Of a stretch of 64,000 bases of DNA, positions 21,496 to 28,936 are shown piece after piece. The translations under genes and the position numbers were made by a program. Every line of letters starts with the position of its first letter. The first letter of the stretch is position 1. The stretch comes from CBDDFN01 sp965227065 (GTDB lineage Bacteria > Pseudomonadota > Alphaproteobacteria > SPJN01): positions 1 through 64,000 of the forward strand of contig CBDDFN010000007.1 in assembly GCA_965227065.1 (NCBI GenBank), read 5' to 3'. The notes below the pieces were generated by a model that worked only from the letters and a program-made list of their open reading frames with translations, did no database searches and was not told the DNA's origin.

Positions 21496-21522
21496 ATGAC
21501 AAACAAAGGAGCCGGTCTATGA
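21496..21522 (+). CDS. Possible 8-codon leader peptide overlapping rnd
   Basis: ATG ACA AAC AAA GGA GCC GGT CTA TGA encodes MTNKGAGL. GGAGG lies 7 bases before its ATG, and its stop overlaps the rnd start as ATGA. The rnd ribosome site AAAGGAG lies inside it. This arrangement would couple rnd translation to the mini-ORF, but chance cannot be excluded at this length. Confidence 0.3.
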   Translation: MTNKGAGL

Positions 21523-22133
21523 GCATCACACTTCATGAAGAGGATCTGCCCCCGGGGCTCGACCTTGGGCCTGTTGTGGCGATTGATTCAGAAACCATGG
21601 GGCTTAACCCCCATCGCGATAGGCTGTGCGTCGTGCAGCTTTCAAGCGGGGATGGCACCGCCCATCTGGTGCGCTTCAAAGCAGGTTCATCCTATGACGC
21701 GCCCAATCTGAAAGCGCTGCTGACCGATCCCGACCGGCTCAAACTGTTTCACTTCGCCCGCTTTGATGTCGCCGTCATGCGCCATGCGCTCGGTGTCGAA
21801 ACAAGCCCGGTCTATTGCACCAAGATCGCTTCGAAACTGGTGCGCACCTATACCGACCGGCATGGTCTGAAAGATCTGTGCCGTGAATTGCTCGACGTCG
21901 ATCTGTCCAAACAGCAGCAAAGCTCCGACTGGGGCGCGGACACGCTGACTGAGGCGCAAATGGCCTATGCGGCGTCCGACGTGCTTTATCTGCACCGGCT
22001 CAAAGACCGGCTTGATGCCATGCTGGCGCGCGAGGGCCGCACCCATCTGGCCGACGCCTGCTTCCGCTTTTTGCCCGCCCGGGCCGAGCTTGATCTCGGC
22101 GGCTGGCCCGATTTGGACATATTCGCGCATTAA
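21519..22133 (+). CDS. rnd: Ribonuclease D-like 3'-5' exonuclease (short form)
   Basis: 204 residues, DEDDy superfamily. Exo I is VVAIDSETMGLNP (a Ser replaces the usual Thr in D-T-E), exo II is FHFARFDVAVM, and exo III is YAASDVLYLHRL with the Tyr and Asp of the DEDDy subgroup. It lacks the HRDC domains of E. coli RNase D, as is usual for the short alphaproteobacterial form. Role: 3' processing of tRNA and other stable RNA. The start at 21519 has AAAGGAG 7 bases upstream. Located just before kdsD, a conserved alphaproteobacterial order. Confidence 0.9.
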   Translation: MSITLHEEDLPPGLDLGPVVAIDSETMGLNPHRDRLCVVQLSSGDGTAHLVRFKAGSSYDAPNLKALLTDPDRLKLFHFARFDVAVMRHALGVETSPVYCTKIASKLVRTYTDRHGLKDLCRELLDVDLSKQQQSSDWGADTLTEAQMAYAASDVLYLHRLKDRLDAMLAREGRTHLADACFRFLPARAELDLGGWPDLDIFAH

Positions 22134-22166
22134 TGTCGCTTACGGCCGGTTGAGCGGGCAGCGACA
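22134..22166 (+). terminator. Hairpin after rnd, no T tract
   Basis: TGTCGCT (22134-22140) pairs with AGCGACA (22160-22166) around a GC-rich 19-base loop. It begins directly after the rnd stop. No T run follows, so it may stabilise the 3' end rather than terminate transcription. Confidence 0.35.
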
Positions 22167-22286
22167 CTGCACCGCCGCCAAGAGCGTCACGGGTCGAAGT
22201 GGCACACAGGCTTGTTATGGCTCGACAATTGCGGGCCAAGCTAATTTCGTGCCAAGTTGCTGAACGACTTTGTTAAGGATTGCACC

Positions 22287-23306
22287 ATGACCAGCACCGC
22301 CGCCAAGCCGCATCTTGGCCGCGCGACCGATCTTGAGGTTGCGCGCCACACTCTTGGGCTGGGCGCGCAGGGGTTAAGCGCCCTGGCCGACGCGCTGGGG
22401 ACCGAGTTCACCCAGGCGCTGGACGTGATTGAACGCGCCAAGGGCCGGGTGATCGTCACCGGCATGGGCAAATCGGGCCATATTGCGCGCAAGATCGCCG
22501 CCACCATGGCCTCGACCGGCACCCCTGCCCATTTTGTGCATCCCGGTGAAGCCAGCCATGGCGATCTGGGCATGATCACACGGGATGATGTTCTGCTTGT
22601 CATGTCGAATTCAGGAGAAACCGCTGAGCTTGGCGACATCATTGCGCACGCCAAACGCTTCTCGATCCCGATGATCGGCATTGCGTCGAAACCCCAAAGC
22701 CGCCTGCTCAACGCATCGGACATCAAACTGTTACTGCCGCCGGTTGAGGAAGCCTGCCGCAACGGGCTGGCGCCGACCACTTCCACCACCATGACACTGG
22801 CGCTGGGCGATGCGCTCGCCATGGCCTTGATGGAGCGGCACGATTTTACCGCTGAACAGTTCAAGACTTTTCATCCCGGCGGCAAGCTTGGCACCCAATT
22901 GATGGTGGTGGCTGAACTGATGCATGCCGCAAGCGAATTGCCGCTGATCCCAGCAGGCGCGCCGATGCATGATGTGCTGCTGACCATGACGTCGAAAAGC
23001 TTTGGCGCGGCCGGCGTGGTCGATGAGCAAGGCGGATTGCTGGGCATCATCACCGATGGGGATTTGCGCCGGCATTTGGAACCAAAGGATGGCCGCACGC
23101 TGATTGATCACAACGCCACCGAGGTGATGACACCGGGGCCGAAAACAATCCGCCAAGGCGCGCTGGTCGCCGAGGCATTGGGTTTCATGAATGACCGCAA
23201 CATCACCTGTCTGTTTGTCGTGGCCGACGGGGATGAGACCAAGCCTGCCCCCAAGCCTGTCGGCATTCTGCATATTCATGATTGTTTGAGGGCCGGCTTT
23301 GTCTGA
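22287..23306 (+). CDS. kdsD: Arabinose-5-phosphate isomerase (KdsD/KpsF)
   Basis: 339 residues. It interconverts ribulose-5-P and arabinose-5-P, the first step to Kdo in LPS. The SIS domain carries VIVTGMGKSGHIARKIAATM (about residues 50-69) and HPGEASHGDLGMI, with SNSGET as the sugar-phosphate loop. Two CBS domains follow, ending DRNITCLFVV. The start at 22287 has AAGGA 8 bases upstream. The frame overlaps lptC by 8 bases, so it is first in a Kdo/LPS-export operon. Confidence 0.95.
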   Translation: MTSTAAKPHLGRATDLEVARHTLGLGAQGLSALADALGTEFTQALDVIERAKGRVIVTGMGKSGHIARKIAATMASTGTPAHFVHPGEASHGDLGMITRDDVLLVMSNSGETAELGDIIAHAKRFSIPMIGIASKPQSRLLNASDIKLLLPPVEEACRNGLAPTTSTTMTLALGDALAMALMERHDFTAEQFKTFHPGGKLGTQLMVVAELMHAASELPLIPAGAPMHDVLLTMTSKSFGAAGVVDEQGGLLGIITDGDLRRHLEPKDGRTLIDHNATEVMTPGPKTIRQGALVAEALGFMNDRNITCLFVVADGDETKPAPKPVGILHIHDCLRAGFV

Positions 23307-23925
23307 TCACTCACAATCCGCCGAGATCATCACACCCAAGCGTGCGGGCGGCGCTTATACAGCCGCCGTACGGCGCTGGCGCATCCTGTTGCCTTTGCTC
23401 GCACTTGGCATTATCGGCGCCATCCTTGCCTGGCCGCAGCTTGATACCACCCCGGTTGAGGTGACCGTCTCGGATGTCGAGGTGGAATCAAATACCATCA
23501 ACATGATCAATCCGCGCTATCGCGGCCAGACCGAAAAGGGTGAACCCTTTCTGGTGCAGGCCGATGCGGCACGCCAGACCATGCAGGACCCCGCCTTGGT
23601 GGAACTTGACCGCATCCGCGCCGAACTTGAAACCAAGGATGGCGCGCTCACTCTGTCGGCCCCCACCGGGCGCTATCACACCACCGACAAGCAGCTCGCG
23701 CTTGATGGCCCCGTCGCGCTCAATTCCGCCATGGGCTATACGCTGGCGGCCGGCAATCTGCGCTATGATGTGGCGATGGGTGCGGGCGGGTCCGACCAGC
23801 CCCTCACCGCCGATGGCCCCATGGGGTCGATCCGCGCGGACCGGTTTGAAGTCACCGAAGAAGGCAATCGCATCATCTTTTCGGGACATGTGAAATTGAT
23901 ATATCGCGGTGAGGCCCTGCCATGA
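23299..23925 (+). CDS. lptC: LPS export ABC transporter periplasmic protein LptC
   Basis: 208 residues with a TTG start at 23299 that overlaps the kdsD stop; GAGGG lies upstream. One transmembrane helix (LLPLLALGIIGAILAWPQL, about residues 30-48) anchors a periplasmic beta-jellyroll with INPRYRGQTEKGEPFLVQAD and TLSAPTGRYHTTDKQLAL. LptC docks LPS from LptBFG and passes it to LptA. Sequence conservation in LptC is low; context and the jellyroll pattern support the call. The stop overlaps lptA as ATGA. Confidence 0.9.
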   Translation: MSDHSQSAEIITPKRAGGAYTAAVRRWRILLPLLALGIIGAILAWPQLDTTPVEVTVSDVEVESNTINMINPRYRGQTEKGEPFLVQADAARQTMQDPALVELDRIRAELETKDGALTLSAPTGRYHTTDKQLALDGPVALNSAMGYTLAAGNLRYDVAMGAGGSDQPLTADGPMGSIRADRFEVTEEGNRIIFSGHVKLIYRGEALP

Positions 23926-24470
23926 TGCGCGCTGTTGGATTGGCAATTTGCCTGTGTCTCACCATGCCTCCGGCACGCTCGGCGCTTGCGCAGGAAGGCC
24001 TGTCCTTTGAAAGCTTCAAGGCCAGCCGCAGCGACCCCATTGAGGTCAATTCCGACAAGCTTGAATTGGTCCAGTCCGAGCAAAAGGCGATATTCCGCGG
24101 TCAGGTCGTGGCCACGCAAGGCCAGCTCACCATGCGCGCGCAAGCCCTGGCGCTGAGCTACAATCCCGAACCTGACAAGCAAAGAGGCCAGGGCCCGATC
24201 AGCCGGGTGGAAGCCAATGGCCGGGTCACGCTGACCAGCCAAACCGAAAGTGCTGAGGCCAACCATATGATCTATCTGGTGGATCGCGGCCTCATCAAAC
24301 TCACCGGCAATGTCCAGCTTGTCTATTCGGGCAACACGCTGGAAGGCGAAACACTGGTGATTGATCTGGTGTCGGGCTTGAGCCGGATTGAAGGCGGCCC
24401 GCGCAATCAAGGCCGGGTGCGGGCGGTGTTCAATCCCCAAAGCCTTGACAAAAATGGCGAGGCACCGTGA
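23922..24470 (+). CDS. lptA: LPS transport periplasmic protein LptA
   Basis: 182 residues with a signal peptide (MMRAVGLAICLCLTMPPARSALA). The OstA-like jellyroll contains PIEVNSDKLELVQSEQKAIF, GQVVATQGQLTMRAQALAL and NHMIYLVDRGLIKLTGNVQL. LptA forms the periplasmic bridge carrying LPS to LptDE. It overlaps lptC by 4 bases, and its stop overlaps the lptB start (TGATG). Confidence 0.93.
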   Translation: MMRAVGLAICLCLTMPPARSALAQEGLSFESFKASRSDPIEVNSDKLELVQSEQKAIFRGQVVATQGQLTMRAQALALSYNPEPDKQRGQGPISRVEANGRVTLTSQTESAEANHMIYLVDRGLIKLTGNVQLVYSGNTLEGETLVIDLVSGLSRIEGGPRNQGRVRAVFNPQSLDKNGEAP

Positions 24471-25240
24471 TGGATAAACGTCTCGCCCAGGCCGATGGCC
24501 CCACCCTTGCCTACACCAATCGCGGCCTGATGGTGCGCGGCGTGATGAAGAGCTTTGCCAAACGGCCTGTTGTGCGCGGCGTGTCGCTGACCCTGCAACG
24601 CGGCGAGGTGCTGGGGTTGCTGGGCCCCAATGGCGCGGGCAAGACGACAACCTTTTATATGGTGATCGGCCTTGTGGACCCTGATGAGGGTCAAATCCTG
24701 CTTGATGGTGCCGATGTTACCCATCTGCCCATGTATCGCCGCGCAAGGCTCGGCATCGGCTATCTGCCGCAAGAGGCATCGATCTTTCGCGGACTGACGG
24801 TTGAGCAGAATATTCGCGCGGTGCTTGAGGTGATTGAGCCCAGCCGCTCCACCCGCGAGGCCATGCTTGATGATCTGCTGGCAGAGTTTTCGATCACCCA
24901 TTTACGCAAGACCCCGGCGCGCGCTTTGTCGGGCGGTGAACGCCGGCGGGTCGAGATTGCCCGGGCGCTCGCCTCCAAACCCTCTTTCGTTTTGCTGGAT
25001 GAGCCCTTTGCCGGAATTGACCCGATTGCGATCGGCGATATTCGCGAGCTGGTCGCCCATCTGAAAGACCGCGACATTGGCGTGTTGATCACCGACCATA
25101 ATGTGCGTGAGACGCTGGAGATCATTGACCGGGCGGCCATCATTCATGATGGCCGGGTGCTGATTGAAGGCACGCCTGAAGAAATTGTCTCCAATGCTGA
25201 GGTTCGCCGCGTCTATCTGGGCGACCGGTTCAGCCTGTAG
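24470..25240 (+). CDS. lptB: LPS export ABC transporter ATP-binding protein LptB
   Basis: 256 residues with all ABC ATPase motifs: Walker A GPNGAGKTTTFY, Q-loop YLPQEASIFRGL, signature ALSGGERRRVEIARAL, Walker B FVLLDEPFAGIDP and H-loop LITDHNVRET. LptB powers extraction of LPS from the inner membrane with LptF/LptG, which are not in this window. A GTG one codon upstream is also possible. Eight bases separate it from rpoN. Confidence 0.97.
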   Translation: MDKRLAQADGPTLAYTNRGLMVRGVMKSFAKRPVVRGVSLTLQRGEVLGLLGPNGAGKTTTFYMVIGLVDPDEGQILLDGADVTHLPMYRRARLGIGYLPQEASIFRGLTVEQNIRAVLEVIEPSRSTREAMLDDLLAEFSITHLRKTPARALSGGERRRVEIARALASKPSFVLLDEPFAGIDPIAIGDIRELVAHLKDRDIGVLITDHNVRETLEIIDRAAIIHDGRVLIEGTPEEIVSNAEVRRVYLGDRFSL

Positions 25241-25247
25241 GCCGATC

Positions 25248-26669
25248 ATGGCGCTCGGGGCACGGCTTCATCTCAAACAGACCCAGTCGCTCAAGCTGAC
25301 GCCCGAGCTCAAGCAGGCGATTGAAATTCTGCAAATGGCCGGCCCTGAACTTGACGCCTTTGTTGAAAAAGCGCTGGAGCAAAACCCCCTGCTGGAGCGG
25401 GCTGAAACTTCAAGCCGGGCCGAACGCGAATCCGACATCACCGCCACCGACGAAACCGGCGAAGCCGCCTTTGAGATCGCCGCAGAAGCGCTCGATACGC
25501 CTTCTGACGCGCTCTATCCCGAAGCCAGCACGGGCGGCGGCGAGGATTTCGACTTCGAGCGGCTCGGCGCATCGGACCCGTCTTTGCATGAATTTCTGGA
25601 AGCCGGTCTTTCAGACCTCAGCCTGTCATCGACCGACCGGGCTGCCGCCCATGAGCTGATCGGCGCGCTGTCCGATGCCGGTTATCTCGGCGAGGCGCTT
25701 GAGGATATGGCGATGCGCCTGGCGATCCCTGCCGACCGGCTGGACAGCGTGCGCCTCAGGCTGGCGCGGCACTTTGAACCTGCGGGCCTGTTTGCGCTTT
25801 CGGTGCGTGATTGTCTGGGCTTGCAACTGGAAGCGCGCGACCGGCTTGATCCGGCCATGCAAGCCGCCCTCAACCGGCTCGACCTGGTGGCGGCGCGGGA
25901 CTTTGCGGGCCTTAAAAAAGCCACCGGCCTTGATGATGACGACATCGCCGATCTGATCCGCGAGATTTTGAGCCTTGATCCCAAGCCGGGTCTTGTGTTT
26001 GCGCCGCGCACAGATACCGAGCTTGCCGCCCCCGACATTCTGGTCAGCGAAAATGCCGATGGCAGTTTCGGTATTGAGCTGAACCCCGACGTGCTGCCCA
26101 AAGTGCTGGTGTCCGAACGCACCTACCGCATGGCCAAGGCGGCCACGCGCTCGGCTGAGGAACGGGCCTATCTGACCGAAACATATGCGGCGGCCTCGTG
26201 GCTCAAACGCAGCCTCAACCAGCGGGCCGAAACGCTGCTGTCGGTGGCTGGTGCCCTGGTTGCCAAGCAGGAAAGCTATTTCCGCGAAGGGATCACCGCG
26301 CTCAAGCCACTCACGCTCCAGATGATCGCCGAGGAGATCGGCTTGCATGAATCCACCGTCTCCCGCGCGGCAATGAACAAGACGCTGGTGTCCAAACGCG
26401 GGGTCCAGCCGCTTAAATTCTTTTTCTCCGCCAAGCTTCAGGCGGCCGGGGACGAAGGCGAAGCGCACGCCGCCAACGCCATCCGCCACCGCATTAAGGC
26501 CCTGATCGATAAGGAAGATCCCCAAAAAGTCCTGTCCGATGACAAGATCACCGCCCTGCTCAAAGCCGACGGCATCGTGATTGCGCGACGGACTGTCGCA
26601 AAATACAGGGAATCTTTGGAAATTCCGCCCTCATCGGTGCGCCGGCGGCATAAAAAAGTGGCGCTCTAG
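25248..26669 (+). CDS. rpoN: RNA polymerase sigma-54 factor
   Basis: 473 residues. Region I is Gln/Leu-rich (LHLKQTQSLKLTPELKQAIE) and binds activators and core. Region II is acidic. The core-binding and DNA-binding domain includes TLQMIAEEIGLHESTVSRA (helix-turn-helix), and the RpoN box is ARRTVAKYRE near the C-terminus. The C-terminal tail is SVRRRHKKVAL. The start at 25248 directly precedes the conserved LHLKQ motif. Its place between lptB and hpf/ptsN is standard in Proteobacteria. Confidence 0.97.
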   Translation: MALGARLHLKQTQSLKLTPELKQAIEILQMAGPELDAFVEKALEQNPLLERAETSSRAERESDITATDETGEAAFEIAAEALDTPSDALYPEASTGGGEDFDFERLGASDPSLHEFLEAGLSDLSLSSTDRAAAHELIGALSDAGYLGEALEDMAMRLAIPADRLDSVRLRLARHFEPAGLFALSVRDCLGLQLEARDRLDPAMQAALNRLDLVAARDFAGLKKATGLDDDDIADLIREILSLDPKPGLVFAPRTDTELAAPDILVSENADGSFGIELNPDVLPKVLVSERTYRMAKAATRSAEERAYLTETYAAASWLKRSLNQRAETLLSVAGALVAKQESYFREGITALKPLTLQMIAEEIGLHESTVSRAAMNKTLVSKRGVQPLKFFFSAKLQAAGDEGEAHAANAIRHRIKALIDKEDPQKVLSDDKITALLKADGIVIARRTVAKYRESLEIPPSSVRRRHKKVAL

Positions 26670-26827
26670 GCTTTCCCAAGCCGCAAAATAGGCTCATACT
26701 TTTGATGTTGACGGGTGCCATATCTCGGCATCCGCCCCAAAGAGCGGCGAGACACCAAAGGTGCCACCGCATGCGTAATTGCCGGGCAAGCGCACGGCTT
26801 GTCTGGCCCAACAAAGGGGACGGACCT

Positions 26828-27418
26828 ATGCAAATTCAAGTGACAGGCAAGCATATCGATCTTGGCGACGCGCTCACGCAGCATGTCAATGACCGGCTTG
26901 AAACAGGTATCACCAAATATTTTGAACGCACGGTTGATGCCCATGTCACATTCACCCATGAAGGGTCCATGTTTCGCGCCGACTGTTCGGTGCATCTCGC
27001 CTCGGGCATGACGCTGCAGGCCCATGCCGAAGGCGGTGATGTCTATGGTGCGTTTGATGAAGCCGCTGAAAAGCTTGAAAAGCGCGTTCGCCGCTACAAG
27101 CGCCGGCTGAAAAACCATCATGATCATCACAGTTCAGCACCACTGCCGGCCGAAGACTCGCCCTATTTCATCTTGAAGGGTGAAGAAGCCAGCGTCGAAG
27201 AACCCGAAACCCTTGATCCGATCATCGTGGCTGAAACCACCAAGGCCATCCGCACCATGACGGTGGGCGAAGCGGTGATGCAGCTTGATCTGGGCGAGGC
27301 GCCTGCGCTTGTGTTCTCAAACGCCGCCCATGGCGGGATCAATGTGGTCTATCGCCGGGCCGATGGCCATGTCGGCTGGATCGATCCGGCCAATCAAAGC
27401 CTGGCCAAAGCCTCCTAA
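26828..27418 (+). CDS. hpf: Ribosome hibernation promoting factor, long form
   Basis: 196 residues. The N-terminal S30AE domain (residues 1-100) has MQIQVTGKHIDLGDAL and AFDEAAEKLEKRVRRYKRR. A linker leads to the C-terminal domain with AVMQLDLGEAPALVFSNAAH and VVYRRADGHVGWIDP, which mediates dimerisation of 70S ribosomes into 100S particles. Long HPF inactivates ribosomes in stationary phase. The start at 26828 has AAAGGGGACGG upstream. Confidence 0.94.
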   Translation: MQIQVTGKHIDLGDALTQHVNDRLETGITKYFERTVDAHVTFTHEGSMFRADCSVHLASGMTLQAHAEGGDVYGAFDEAAEKLEKRVRRYKRRLKNHHDHHSSAPLPAEDSPYFILKGEEASVEEPETLDPIIVAETTKAIRTMTVGEAVMQLDLGEAPALVFSNAAHGGINVVYRRADGHVGWIDPANQSLAKAS

Positions 27419-27432
27419 GGCGGCTTGCACAC

Positions 27433-27463
27433 GCAAAAGGGCGCACTGGACGCGCCCTTTTGC
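27433..27463 (+). terminator. Intrinsic terminator after hpf
   Basis: GCAAAAGGGCGC pairs with GCGCCCTTTTGC around a 7-base loop, with a T4 tract in the 3' arm. It lies 15 bases after the hpf stop and separates it from ptsN, which must use read-through or its own promoter in 27464-27560. Confidence 0.82.
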
Positions 27464-27571
27464 CCATGCTACAGGGCGCCCCAATTGATCAACCAGCCGC
27501 GCATTTAAAGCCTCGGACCGCACGCCCCATCGGGCGCGGGCTTGGTTTTGAGGAAGGGGAGCCCCTCCATC

Positions 27572-28030
27572 ATGGAGCTCAGCGAACTTATCACCGCGCG
27601 CGGTATCCAGCCGCGTTTGAAAGCGACCAGCAAGAAGCAGGCCCTGCAGGCGCTTGCCGATCTGGCCGCCGATGTTACCGGGCTTCAACCGCGTCTTGTG
27701 TTTGAAACCCTGCTTGAACGCGAGCGGCTGGGCTCAACCGGCGTTGGCCATGGCACCGCCGTGCCGCACGGCAAATTTGCTGATCTCGACAAGCTTCACG
27801 TGCTGTTTGCCAAGCTTGACCAGGGTATTGATTTTGAATCGATTGATGACCAGCCCGTCGACATTATGGTCGCGCTGCTCGCGCCCGAAGGGGCCGGAGC
27901 GGATCATTTAAAGGCGCTGGCGCGCGTGTCACGGCTGCTGCGTGACACACGCTTTGTCGAAAAGCTGCGCGGCTGTGAAACCGCCGAAGCGATCCTTGCG
28001 CTGATTACCGAACACGACACCGCACAATAG
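27572..28030 (+). CDS. ptsN: PTS IIA-like nitrogen-regulatory protein PtsN
   Basis: 152 residues, EIIA(Ntr) fold. The phosphorylated His is in STGVGHGTAVPHGKF (about residues 62-76). PtsN receives phosphate from NPr and, in Proteobacteria, tunes K+ transport, nitrogen and envelope stress rather than sugar uptake. I use ATG 27572 (MELSEL), with GGGGAG 10 bases before it. It lies downstream of rpoN-hpf, the classical cluster. Convergent with the DUF1150 gene 8 bases away. Confidence 0.93.
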   Translation: MELSELITARGIQPRLKATSKKQALQALADLAADVTGLQPRLVFETLLERERLGSTGVGHGTAVPHGKFADLDKLHVLFAKLDQGIDFESIDDQPVDIMVALLAPEGAGADHLKALARVSRLLRDTRFVEKLRGCETAEAILALITEHDTAQ

Positions 28031-28038
28031 GTCCCGCC

Positions 28039-28314
28039 TCAGTGAACTGAATAGGGCTCCATGTCATATTGGCGGGCACCCGCAAAGGCGGCATCCCGGC
28101 TGTCGACAATCGCCACCCGGCGGCCATCATTGGTGTGAACCGCATAAAGCACCTGATCGGCGGGCGCATGGGCCAACCGGTCACCCAGTTCGGGATCTTC
28201 GGCCAGCTCCGCCACCGACACCGGTTTGACATAGACCGCCTTGTCGTCGGCCATCATCAGGGCTTGTGCATCCGTCAGGCGGGTGTTGGTTTCATTGATA
28301 TTGGGGGCATCCAT
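28039..28314 (-). CDS. DUF1150 protein
   Basis: 91 residues. DDKAVYVKPVSVAELAED near the N-terminus and VLYAVHTNDGRRVAIVDSRD in the middle are DUF1150 hallmarks; the family is small and essentially alphaproteobacterial, with no assigned function. It follows hsp20 by 31 bases in the same direction, a recurrent pair, so it is likely heat-induced with it. The start at 28314 has AGGCAGG upstream. Confidence 0.85.
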   Translation of the reverse strand: MDAPNINETNTRLTDAQALMMADDKAVYVKPVSVAELAEDPELGDRLAHAPADQVLYAVHTNDGRRVAIVDSRDAAFAGARQYDMEPYSVH

Positions 28315-28345
28315 GGTCGGCCTGCCTTTCAATCACTCACAAAAA

Positions 28346-28795
28346 TTATTCCGCCGCGTCGTCAAGCGCGACGCGGGCGGCGGGGCGTGATGCGCCAATG
28401 GCAATCTCGCGCACTTGCGTGTTGGGCTGGGGCCGCTGCAGACGGATCGACAACAAACCATTGTCGAGATCAGCCCCAACGACTTCGATGCCGTCTGCCA
28501 GCACAAAACTTTTCTGGAACTGGCGCGCGGCGATCCCGCGATGCAGGAACACCCGTGTGGGGTCATCTTCCTGGCGGCCGCGAATGACCAGCTTGTTGCC
28601 GTCTTCGGTGACGCTCAATTCCTCGCGGGAAAAACCGGCCACCGCGATGGTGATGCCAAGCTCATTCTCGCCAATCTGTTCGATATTATAGGGCGGATAG
28701 CCGTCATTGGCTGATTTCGCGATCTGGTCGAGCATACGCTCAACTTCGTCGAAACCCAGCAAAAGCGGGCTATTCAAGGGTGACATGCGGGCCAT
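28346..28795 (-). CDS. Small heat-shock protein, Hsp20/IbpA family
   Basis: 149 residues. The alpha-crystallin domain runs from about residue 34 to 130: YPPYNIEQIGENELGITIAV, GFSREELSVTEDGNKLVIRG, VFLHRGIAARQFQKSFVLAD and ADLDNGLLSIRL. The N-terminus SPLLLGFDEVERMLDQIAK matches class A rhizobial-type sHSPs. These ATP-independent chaperones hold unfolded proteins at high temperature. The ribosome site AAAGGAGGT is near perfect and sits inside a ROSE-like hairpin; a sigma-32 promoter lies about 100 bases upstream. Confidence 0.95.
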   Translation of the reverse strand: MARMSPLNSPLLLGFDEVERMLDQIAKSANDGYPPYNIEQIGENELGITIAVAGFSREELSVTEDGNKLVIRGRQEDDPTRVFLHRGIAARQFQKSFVLADGIEVVGADLDNGLLSIRLQRPQPNTQVREIAIGASRPAARVALDDAAE

Positions 28796-28887
28796 GCCGG
28801 ACCTCCTTTAACAAGCGAGGGTGCGTGGGCCTTCCTCAGAAGCGCTCACACCAGTCAGGCCGAAGCCCCCAAACGGGCCGCTTCGGT
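28796..28887 (-). promoter_or_regulatory. ROSE-like RNA thermometer in the hsp20 5' UTR
   Basis: The 3' hairpin (28802-28820) reads CCUCGCUUGUUAAAGGAGG: CCUC pairs with GAGG and CUU with AAG, leaving one G bulged opposite the Shine-Dalgarno. The motif UCGCU fits the conserved U-Y-G-C-U of ROSE elements, whose bulged G is known to be essential for heat sensing. Two more hairpins precede it: CUUC-UGAG-GAAG (28831-28842) flanked by GUGUG/CACGC, and CCGAAGC/GCUUCGG (28860-28886). Length and layout match ROSE leaders of alphaproteobacterial small heat-shock genes. Prediction from base pairing by eye. Confidence 0.75.
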
Positions 28888-28893
28888 CTTTCT

Positions 28894-28923
28894 CATATGG
28901 GGCCGAATAGGGGTCGGTTCAAG
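28894..28923 (-). promoter_or_regulatory. Sigma-32 (RpoH) promoter of hsp20-DUF1150
   Basis: On the minus strand CTTGAA (28918-28923) and CCCCATATG (28894-28902) are 15 bases apart, an excellent match to the heat-shock consensus. The predicted start near 28887 puts exactly the ROSE-like leader in the transcript. Confidence 0.75.
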
Positions 28924-28936
28924 ACCGGCTTGCGTG

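Noticed and set aside
26784..26800. GG-N10-GC pattern upstream of hpf as a sigma-54 promoter
   Set aside because: The dinucleotides have the right spacing, but the flanks (GGGCAAG, CGGCTT) do not match TGGCAC and TTGC. It is too weak to call, although rpoN lies next door.
28860..28886. Hairpin as a terminator of the DUF819 gene
   Set aside because: It looked like a terminator, but it lies just downstream of the sigma-32 promoter at the start of the hsp20 leader and has no T tract on the minus strand. It fits better as the first hairpin of the ROSE-like leader.
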